From: JBPOFY01 sp049889815
GTDB taxonomy: Bacteria; Verrucomicrobiota; Verrucomicrobiia; Opitutales; Coraliomargaritaceae
Assembly: GCA_049889815.1 (NCBI GenBank)
Contig: JBMHCR010000007.1
Location: forward strand, 124,001 to 188,000
Direction of reading: 5' to 3'
Length of the DNA: 64,000 nucleotides
The notes beneath the pieces are model-generated. The model worked only from the letters and a program-made list of their open reading frames with translations. It was not told where the DNA came from and made no database searches. Position 1 is the first letter of the stretch, and every line of letters starts with the position of its first letter. A program made the position numbers and the translations under genes. Below are positions 1 to 8,733 of this stretch, piece by piece.

Positions 1-7
1 AGACGAT

Positions 8-42
8 AAAGCCCCACTCTCTCGAGTGGGGCTTTGGTTTTA
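8..42 (-). terminator. Intrinsic terminator after nrdA
   Basis: An 11-bp perfect inverted repeat (arms 8-18 and 25-35) with a six-base loop lies 12 bases past the nrdA stop codon. The plus strand also carries a GGTTTT tail after the stem, so the element could work in both directions. Confidence 0.8.
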
Positions 43-46
43 AGTT

Positions 47-3289
<3,243 letters not shown>

Positions 3290-3352
3290 AAATGTCGTTG
3301 TTGAGGCGTTTAAGGTTTTGTAGGGTTCAGTGGGGGTAGCGGACAATGGGAA

Positions 3353-3380
3353 ACGGGAGCCGCTGGCGAGCGGCTCCCGT
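3353..3380 (-). terminator. Perfect 12-bp hairpin between nrdB and nrdA
   Basis: Arms 3353-3364 and 3369-3380 pair perfectly around a four-base loop. On the minus strand the stem is followed by TTTCCC, a weak U-tract. It lies 16 bases after the nrdB stop and before nrdA, so it probably acts as a partial terminator or mRNA processing/stability element that sets the nrdB:nrdA ratio. Confidence 0.6.
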
Positions 3381-3396
3381 GAAAGTAGTTTTTGGT

Positions 3397-4479
3397 TTAG
3401 AGTTCGTCGTCGTCGATTTGCCCAAGAGCAGATGCCTTTTGGTATTCGGTTACGCGACCTTCAAAGAAGTTTTGCTCTTTCTTAATATCCATCATTTCGG
3501 CAAGCCATGGGAATGGGTTTTCAGCACCATCGCCGATTGGCGCAAGACCAACGTCTGCGAGGCGACGATCCGCGATGAAATCAATGTATTGGCAAAATTC
3601 GTCTGCACTGAGGCCGACAGAGTTGACTGGTAGGCAGTCGCGGATAAATTCCTTCTCAAGGGCTACCGCTTCGCGCATCAGGTCGCGGAGTTCTTCCCGG
3701 AATTCAGGAGTCCAGACGTCTTCATTCTCTTCGACGAGGTCCATTAGCAAATTGCGGAATACTTCGATGTGGTTGGACTCGTCACGTAGTGTGTAGCGGA
3801 ACATTTGCCCGATACCAGGGAACTTGTTTTGGCGGTAGAGCGAAAGTACCATACCAAAGAGGCCGTAGAACTGGGTGCCTTCCATGCACTGACCGAAAAG
3901 GAATAGATTCTTGGTGAAGGCTTGCTTGTCGGCAGTGGTCGTCAAGTCCATGTCGCGACGAAGGCCGCGGGAGTTGGACACCACGAAATTGGTCTTCTTC
4001 TCAATGGTAGGGATGTCTTCAAACATGGCCTCGCACTCGTGTGGGTTTATTCCGAGCGAGCTGATCATGTAAACAAGGGAGTCTGCATGGATGTTCTCTT
4101 CGTGTGCGTGGCGACCGAGCACGAGTTTCAACTCAGCAGCTGTGACCAAATCACGGGTTACATGCTGAATGTTGTCGCCAACAATTCCCTCAGCTGCTGA
4201 AAAATAACCGATCGCCATCTTGATGATCCAGCGCTCCGCTTCGGATAGATCCGCGCTACGCCAGAGCTCCACGTCTTTTTGCATTGGGATGTCTTCTGGC
4301 TCCCAGTGGTTATTCTTCATGGTTTTGTAAAGATCGTAGGCCCACTGATACTTCAGAGGGAGGATGTTGAAGAACATCGTATCCTTACCGTTGATGACTT
4401 TTTTTGCCGAGAAAGCTTCTTCTGCTTTCGCCTGGTCCAAAACGAAGGTTTTATCGCCGATTGTGTAAGTTTTTTCCAT
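3397..4479 (-). CDS. nrdB: Ribonucleotide reductase small (beta/R2) subunit, class Ic-like, lacking the radical tyrosine
   Basis: Houses the dinuclear metal site that starts radical chemistry for NrdA. The ATG at 4479 (MEKTYTIGD) gives 360 aa; the 28 codons upstream do not look like R2. Metal ligands can be read as E97 (YFSAAEG), E128 and H131 (EENIH), E200 (QCMEG), and E234 and H237 (DESNH). In ordinary R2 proteins the pattern E-x-x-H-x-x-x-Y supplies the stable tyrosyl radical; here it reads E-N-I-H-A-D-S-L, so Leu135 occupies the tyrosine position. The first ligand is Glu rather than Asp. Both features are those of chlamydial-type R2c proteins, which use a Mn/Fe centre instead of Tyr. That the protein works this way is inferred from the motif. 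Upstream lie two NrdR-type boxes; nrdA follows. Confidence 0.95.
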   Translation of the reverse strand: MEKTYTIGDKTFVLDQAKAEEAFSAKKVINGKDTMFFNILPLKYQWAYDLYKTMKNNHWEPEDIPMQKDVELWRSADLSEAERWIIKMAIGYFSAAEGIVGDNIQHVTRDLVTAAELKLVLGRHAHEENIHADSLVYMISSLGINPHECEAMFEDIPTIEKKTNFVVSNSRGLRRDMDLTTTADKQAFTKNLFLFGQCMEGTQFYGLFGMVLSLYRQNKFPGIGQMFRYTLRDESNHIEVFRNLLMDLVEENEDVWTPEFREELRDLMREAVALEKEFIRDCLPVNSVGLSADEFCQYIDFIADRRLADVGLAPIGDGAENPFPWLAEMMDIKKEQNFFEGRVTEYQKASALGQIDDDEL

Positions 4480-4629
4480 GTGAATTGACTGTGTTGGTTG
4501 GTTGCAGATCTGTAAAAGCTTGGTCGAAAACGACCGATTGGGGATAGCTAACGCGCCGTCCAATGGTGGCTAAATCGAACAAACTAGTAGACTTTTCAGG
4601 AACGGATGCGGTCGATTAAACCGCTCTGG

Positions 4630-4658
4630 AGAATGAAGGGCAAAGAGAGTGATGTCAA
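4630..4658 (-). promoter_or_regulatory. Candidate promoter for nrdB-nrdA
   Basis: On the minus strand TTGACA (4653-4658) is followed after 17 bases by CATTCT (4630-4635), about 150 bases before the nrdB ATG. A competing candidate sits inside the NrdR boxes: a TATATT-type -10 in the 4667-4682 box with a TTACA-type -35 in the 4698-4713 box. The second layout would let NrdR block RNA polymerase directly. Confidence 0.4.
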
Positions 4659-4666
4659 CAAAAGCC

Positions 4667-4713
4667 ACACAATATATCGGCCTTTTTTGTAATTGTAACA
4701 CTAGATATAGTTA
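4667..4713 (-). promoter_or_regulatory. Tandem NrdR boxes upstream of nrdB
   Basis: Two 16-bp sites resemble the NrdR consensus ACACWATATATWGTGT. They are ACACAATATATCGGCC at 4667-4682 and ACACTAGATATAGTTA at 4698-4713. Their starts are 31 bp apart, about three helical turns, which is the spacing typical of paired NrdR boxes. NrdR is an ATP-cone repressor that shuts down ribonucleotide reductase genes when dATP is high. nrdR itself is not in the window. Confidence 0.75.
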
Positions 4714-4725
4714 CGCGGAGGTAAC

Positions 4726-4770
4726 ATGAACAAAAATCGGAACTGCAAGATACGGCTTAATTTTACGTAA
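4726..4770 (+). CDS. Possible 14-residue leader peptide divergent from nrdB
   Basis: An ATG at 4726 is preceded by GGAGG (4717-4721) and opens a 14-codon frame (MNKNRNCKIRLNFT) ending in TAA at 4770. Good Shine-Dalgarno sites are rare in this window, which is the only reason to list it. It begins just beyond the NrdR boxes. There is no homology evidence, and it may be chance. Confidence 0.12.
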   Translation: MNKNRNCKIRLNFT

Positions 4771-4862
4771 ATGACCGAGTATCAGCGGTTAAGTCGAACA
4801 TCTCGGAAATAGAGCACGCGCAAGGTTACAATTCAATGGATACTTATTCGACTTATTCGCAG

Positions 4863-4871
4863 TTATTCACA
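4863..4871 (+). promoter_or_regulatory. DnaA-box-like nonamer in the nrdB-sigma intergenic region
   Basis: TTATTCACA matches the relaxed DnaA consensus TTATNCACA. It is the last of three TTATTC units (from 4843, 4853 and 4863). DnaA regulates nrd genes in some bacteria, but a single nonamer is weak evidence. The rest of 4480-5110 holds the NrdR boxes and two palindromic repeats, with no other recognisable gene. Confidence 0.15.
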
Positions 4872-4918
4872 TCCCAAGCGCACGGCTTAGAAAACATCAG
4901 ACATAGAGGGCTGGACCC

Positions 4919-4942
4919 GTAGGACAGGGTTTATCCCTCGAC
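4919..4942 (-). repeat. 24-bp palindromic repeat, copy 1 (inverted)
   Basis: Read on the minus strand this matches the copy at 5022-5045 at 22 of 24 positions. The core can fold as a small hairpin (GAGGG / CCCT arms around a TAAA loop, then CCTAC pairing with the opposite end). Copies 1 and 2 face each other about 80 bp apart upstream of the sigma factor gene. Confidence 0.6.
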
Positions 4943-5021
4943 TTGCAGATTTTGGAGGTGAAATTCACGTCCGACCATGCTGCGTATGGCTCAAACATAT
5001 TCGTCACTGCCAGGCTTGTAG

Positions 5022-5045
5022 GTCGAGGGGTAAACCCTCTCCTAC
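5022..5045 (+). repeat. 24-bp palindromic repeat, copy 2
   Basis: Contains the core GAGGGGTAAACCCTCTCC. With the preceding GTAG (5018-5021) it folds as GTAGG..GAGGG-loop-CCCTC..CCTAC. It ends 66 bases before the preferred sigma factor start, which argues that the open frame upstream of 5111 is not coding. Confidence 0.6.
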
Positions 5046-5110
5046 ATTTAGCAAAAAATGCGATTCGCTCGCAACTTTCTTTACGCTCCGCCGATTTCGG
5101 GCGTGTATAC

Positions 5111-5758
5111 ATGAGCGCCTCTACCAAAAATATCTACACCGAGGGCTGGCTGAGCACTTCAACCAACGATCCCAAACCTATGGCAATCCCCACCCCAGGT
5201 TCCTCTTCTGACCCCAGCAACATTGAGGATATCGACTCCGTATGCCTGAGCGCCATCGCAGAGGGCGATCGCACGGCGTTTGCAAGTATCGTGGAGCGGT
5301 GGCAGTCTCGATTGATCAATTTCTTTTACCGCTCGACCAGCAACTGGAACGACGCCGAAGATCTAGCTCAGGAGACCTTTCTGGAGCTCTACCGTGCCGC
5401 GGGGCGCTATGAACCGCGAGGCACCTTCAAGGCGTTCATCTTCACCCTCGCCCGCCGGCGCCTAATTGACAGCTACCGTAAGCAATCGCGTCGACCACTC
5501 GACCTGCTCGATCCTACTGACTTTGTGATGCAACAACAGACTGAAGAAAGCGACCACAGCGCTGAAATCCAGGAAGCTTTTCACCGCGCACTTGCCGATC
5601 TCCCCATAAATCAGCGCAATGCGATCCTCATGCTGCAACAACAGGGACTTTCCTACGATGAAATAGCTGTCGCACTCGATTGCAGCCTCAGCGCCGTAAA
5701 GAGCTGGATACACAGAGCACGCACGCACTTGCGTGAAGCATTAAAAGACTTCCATTAA
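5111..5758 (+). CDS. ECF-type RNA polymerase sigma factor
   Basis: Directs RNA polymerase to a dedicated promoter set. From the ATG at 5111 (MSASTKNIY) the protein has 215 aa; an ATG at 5180 is also plausible, and the open frame back to 4943 runs through a repeat and is unlikely to be coding. Region 2 is clear (DAEDLAQETFLELYRAAGRY, then FKAFIFTLARRRLIDSYRKQ), as is region 4 with its helix-turn-helix (LPINQRNAILMLQQQGLSYD, then EIAVALDCSLSAVKSWIHRA). Nothing resembles the regions 1.2 and 3 of housekeeping sigma factors. The next gene, 20 bases on, is a small single-membrane-span protein that is probably its anti-sigma factor, and a third gene overlaps that one. This is the usual layout for an autoregulated ECF unit. 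The signal it senses cannot be read from the sequence. Confidence 0.92.
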   Translation: MSASTKNIYTEGWLSTSTNDPKPMAIPTPGSSSDPSNIEDIDSVCLSAIAEGDRTAFASIVERWQSRLINFFYRSTSNWNDAEDLAQETFLELYRAAGRYEPRGTFKAFIFTLARRRLIDSYRKQSRRPLDLLDPTDFVMQQQTEESDHSAEIQEAFHRALADLPINQRNAILMLQQQGLSYDEIAVALDCSLSAVKSWIHRARTHLREALKDFH

Positions 5759-5778
5759 ACACCAACGAAATTTTCGCT

Positions 5779-6192
5779 ATGAAAACCACAGATCCACGCG
5801 ACCCACTCGACCAAACCATCGACTCCCTGCTCAAGGGGCGTCCAGCGCAACCGAACCCGGATTTTACAGAACGAGTGATGGCTGCCTACGACACTGAAGT
5901 CAGCAACTCAGCCTCGACAAAAACTCGGCCATCAAACCGCTCCACGCCGATTTTAAAGTTCGCCCTGCCGATCGCCGCAATTGCAGCCTTCGCCTTGACC
6001 CTTGGCCAACTCAATGTGCTGGAGACAGGGCCCGCCGCAGCACCGACCGCCAACCTAACAGCCGCTGAGGCACAGGAGATCTTCATCCTCGAAGAAGGCC
6101 TCAACGCACTCTCCTTATTGGAGAGCGATAGCTTCAACAGCACCGACCTACTTTCCACACTCGATGCACTCACTTTCGAACTCAAATCATGA
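5779..6192 (+). CDS. Small membrane protein, probable anti-sigma factor
   Basis: A 137-aa protein with an acidic, proline-containing cytoplasmic N-terminus (about residues 1-55, including DFTERVMAAYD), one membrane span (about 56-75, KFALPIAAIAAFALTLGQL) and a short external tail rich in Ala, Leu and Ser. No zinc-binding HxxxCxxC motif is present, so it is not a classical ZAS anti-sigma factor. The role is inferred from position: it starts 20 bases after the ECF sigma gene and overlaps the next gene by four bases (ATGA), so it is translationally coupled. Size, topology and location are those of membrane-tethered anti-sigma factors in planctomycetes and verrucomicrobia. A role as a structural partner of the DUF3106-like protein is an alternative. 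Confidence 0.6.
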   Translation: MKTTDPRDPLDQTIDSLLKGRPAQPNPDFTERVMAAYDTEVSNSASTKTRPSNRSTPILKFALPIAAIAAFALTLGQLNVLETGPAAAPTANLTAAEAQEIFILEEGLNALSLLESDSFNSTDLLSTLDALTFELKS

Positions 6193-6713
6193 AGACAGTC
6201 TCAAAGTTAACCGTTTCTTTAATCTGCTGCTTCTGCCTCTGCACTTGCCTCTTCGGGAAGGCATCCGAGGACGGCAAGGGCAACGACCAAGAATCACGCC
6301 TCTTGCAGCATCTACTTTCGATGGATGGCAAGGAGCTCGTAAACTTGCGTCTCACCATTGAGCGCATTGAAAACATGTCGCCTGAGGAACGCGCCAAACT
6401 CCGCGAGCAGATCGGTAAAATGCGCAAGATGGATCCCGACCGTATCAAAAGCATGCGTGAGAGATATCAATCCATTCCTGAGGAAACCCGCAGAGAAATG
6501 CGTCAACGCTGGGTGAGTATGAGTACCGAGGAACGTGCGGAATGGCGCAAGAAACTTGCTGAGATGACCCCAGAAGAGCGCGCTGCGCTTTTCGAGAAGG
6601 AGGGCTTCATGCCGGTCAACCGTAAGCACCAGAAAAAGGAAAATGGACAAGGGCCGCCGAAAAAGCGCGGTGGTGAACGCCAAGGCTCGCCACGCGAGCG
6701 CGAGGCTGAGTGA
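6189..6713 (+). CDS. Exported DUF3106-like helical protein
   Basis: 174 aa starting with a signal peptide (MKTVSKLTVSLICCFCLCTC), with a cysteine-rich end that could also serve as a lipobox. The mature part is almost all charged helix and contains repeated units of the type MSPEERAKLREQ, IPEETRREMRQRW, MSTEERAEWRKKL and MTPEERAALFEKE. That unit is characteristic of DUF3106 proteins and recalls the LTxxQ-type periplasmic stress sensors of the CpxP/Spy/RseP-associated class. The last 35 residues are lysine-, arginine- and glycine-rich and probably disordered. It overlaps the preceding gene by four bases and ends the operon before an intrinsic terminator. A sensory or chaperone role for the sigma/anti-sigma pair is inferred from context. 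Confidence 0.75.
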   Translation: MKTVSKLTVSLICCFCLCTCLFGKASEDGKGNDQESRLLQHLLSMDGKELVNLRLTIERIENMSPEERAKLREQIGKMRKMDPDRIKSMRERYQSIPEETRREMRQRWVSMSTEERAEWRKKLAEMTPEERAALFEKEGFMPVNRKHQKKENGQGPPKKRGGERQGSPREREAE

Positions 6714-6732
6714 CCTCACAACACTTATTTAC

Positions 6733-6763
6733 AAAAACCGGACAGCGATGTTCGGTTTTTTTA
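6733..6763 (+). terminator. Intrinsic terminator of the ECF sigma operon
   Basis: AAAAACCG (6733-6740) pairs with CGGTTTTT (6753-6760), and the T-run continues. It lies 19 bases after the DUF3106-like gene. Confidence 0.8.
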
Positions 6764-6778
6764 TGTAGAGCCCGATGC

Positions 6779-6802
6779 GTCAAGGGGTAAACCCTCTCCT
6801 AC
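6779..6802 (+). repeat. 24-bp palindromic repeat, copy 3
   Basis: Differs from copy 2 (5022-5045) at a single position. It sits just after the terminator of the sigma operon, so copies of this element bracket the operon on both sides. Confidence 0.6.
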
Positions 6803-6903
6803 AATCGGATATGCGCTTAGCCGTCAAATTTATGAATAGCTCTCAGATAATGGCGAAAAAACTTTTAAGCCCGACAAAGACCGCATAGCTTTCGCGTCAC
6901 CCT

Positions 6904-8382
6904 ATGAAACAGCCCAACTTTGTAATTATCTACGCCGACGATCTAGGATTTGGCGACCTTGCTTGCTACGGCGCGACTGGCATCCCGACGCCCCACCTCG
7001 ATCAAATGGCAAAAGACGGTATCCGCTTCACCAATAGCTACGCCACCGCGGCGACCTGTACGCCTTCACGATACAGCCTATTGACGGGTGCTTACCCGTG
7101 GCGCAATCCGCGGGCAGAGATCCTCCCTGGCGACGCACCGATGCTGATCGGACCCAAAGAACGCACACTACCCGGCACCCTACGCGAAGCTGGTTACTCG
7201 ACTGCGGTGATCGGCAAGTGGCATATCGGCCTCGGCGAAGGAGATATTGACTGGAACGGGGAGATCACACCCACTCCCCTCGATGTTGGATTCGACCAGT
7301 CCTACATCATGGCGGCTACCAACGATCGCGTACCTTGCGTCTATGTAGACGGGCGCCGCGTCGATAACCTTGACCCGAACGACCCCTTGGAAGTGGTCTA
7401 TGGTGGCGAGAATCCGTTCCCGGAGGTTCCGACAGGCCTCGCCAATCCCGAACTACTAACGATGAAGCACAGTGACGACCACCACCATGACACTATTGTT
7501 AATGGTGTTGGACGAATTGGTTACTCCCGCGGCGGCAATGCTGCGCACTGGGACGACGAAACCATGACCGATGTCTTTCTTGAAAAAGCAAAGAGCTACA
7601 TAACAGAAAATAGAGAGAACCCTTTTTTCCTCTACTACGCCCTCCACCAACCCCACGTACCGCGCATCCCAAGTCCGCGCTTCGCTGGATCCACAGGACA
7701 AGGTCCGCGCGGCGACGTAATCGCCGAACTGGACTGGTGCGTGGGTGAGCTCATTGCCCATCTCAAAACCCAAGACCTGGACGAAGATACCATTGTAGTG
7801 TTCTCTAGCGACAACGGTCCGGTGCTCGACGACGGCTACATCGACGATGCCGTTGAAAAATGCGGTGGCCACAAACCAGCAGGTCCGCTTCGTGGTGGCA
7901 AATACAGCATGTTCGATGGCGGTTCACGTGTGCCGATGATTGTTCGCGCACCTGGCCGTGTGGCAGCGAACACAGAAAACGAGGGACTCTTCAGCCATGC
8001 CGACTTCCTCGCCAGCTTCAGCCATTTGGCGGGAATCAAACTCGCCGAAAAAGACCGCGCAGACAGTCAGGAACTGAGTGGCGTGCTCCTTGGAACGGAT
8101 ACGGTCGGTCGCGATCATTTGGTAACCGAAGGCATTGGCTCAAAGACCGTCGTCCGCAAGGGCGGTTGGGTCTATATCCCTCCGCATACAGGTCCCGCAA
8201 TCATGCCAATGAAAGCTATCGAGACGGGCTGCCTCATGAAGCCACAGCTTTACAATTTAGAAGACGACATCGGGCAACGCAGTGACCTAGCTGAAAGCCA
8301 TCCCGAATTCATTCAAGAACTCGATGATCTATTGGAGTCCATTCACGGCGATACCATCCCGTCAGGGCATTTGAGGAAATAA
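6904..8382 (+). CDS. S1-family sulfatase (arylsulfatase A-like)
   Basis: Hydrolyses a sulfate ester; the substrate cannot be told from sequence but is likely a sulfated sugar or glycan fragment. The 492-aa protein has the type I sulfatase signature C52-T-P-S-R56 within TCTPSRYSLLTG, in which the cysteine is converted to formylglycine by a maturase, and the N-terminal metal-binding ADDLGFGD (Asp12, Asp13). Further conserved features are GKWHIG, HQPHVPR and VFSSDNGPVLDD. No signal peptide is seen: the ATG at 6904 is followed directly by KQPNFVIIYADD, and no upstream in-frame start adds one. The enzyme should therefore be cytoplasmic, acting on sulfated oligosaccharides after uptake, unlike most marine S1 sulfatases. 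No sulfatase-maturing radical SAM enzyme is in the window. It stands alone between the sigma operon and two tRNA genes. Confidence 0.95.
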   Translation: MKQPNFVIIYADDLGFGDLACYGATGIPTPHLDQMAKDGIRFTNSYATAATCTPSRYSLLTGAYPWRNPRAEILPGDAPMLIGPKERTLPGTLREAGYSTAVIGKWHIGLGEGDIDWNGEITPTPLDVGFDQSYIMAATNDRVPCVYVDGRRVDNLDPNDPLEVVYGGENPFPEVPTGLANPELLTMKHSDDHHHDTIVNGVGRIGYSRGGNAAHWDDETMTDVFLEKAKSYITENRENPFFLYYALHQPHVPRIPSPRFAGSTGQGPRGDVIAELDWCVGELIAHLKTQDLDEDTIVVFSSDNGPVLDDGYIDDAVEKCGGHKPAGPLRGGKYSMFDGGSRVPMIVRAPGRVAANTENEGLFSHADFLASFSHLAGIKLAEKDRADSQELSGVLLGTDTVGRDHLVTEGIGSKTVVRKGGWVYIPPHTGPAIMPMKAIETGCLMKPQLYNLEDDIGQRSDLAESHPEFIQELDDLLESIHGDTIPSGHLRK

Positions 8383-8407
8383 GTCGGACTGTGACAGATC
8401 CTAGAAA

Positions 8408-8470
8408 GCTCCAATCGCTTGGAGCGTCTAACTTGGCCTGCCATTCGTAGCTCTTTAGAGCGAAGAATGG
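8408..8470 (-). other. Two hairpins between the sulfatase gene and tRNA-Thr
   Basis: GCTCCAA (8408-8414) pairs with TTGGAGC (8419-8425). CCATTC (8441-8446) pairs with GAATGG (8465-8470) around a smaller internal CTCTTTAGAG stem. The second hairpin directly abuts the 3' end of tRNA-Thr and could form its trailer or terminator; neither has a good T-run. Confidence 0.35.
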
Positions 8471-8543
<73 letters not shown>

Positions 8544-8560
8544 GTCCTAAAAACTGATTC

Positions 8561-8633
<73 letters not shown>

Positions 8634-8733
8634 AGAAGAAATACCGCCGAGGCGATAAAGAAGTCACGGAGACTGCTTTTGAAATCACTCCTGTCAAGCC
8701 ATCGATTTGAGAAAATCCAATTTTTTGAGATGC

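Noticed and set aside
4863..4871. Replication origin suggested by a DnaA-like box and TTATTC repeats
   Set aside because: Only one nonamer fits; dnaA, dnaN and an AT-rich unwinding region are absent.
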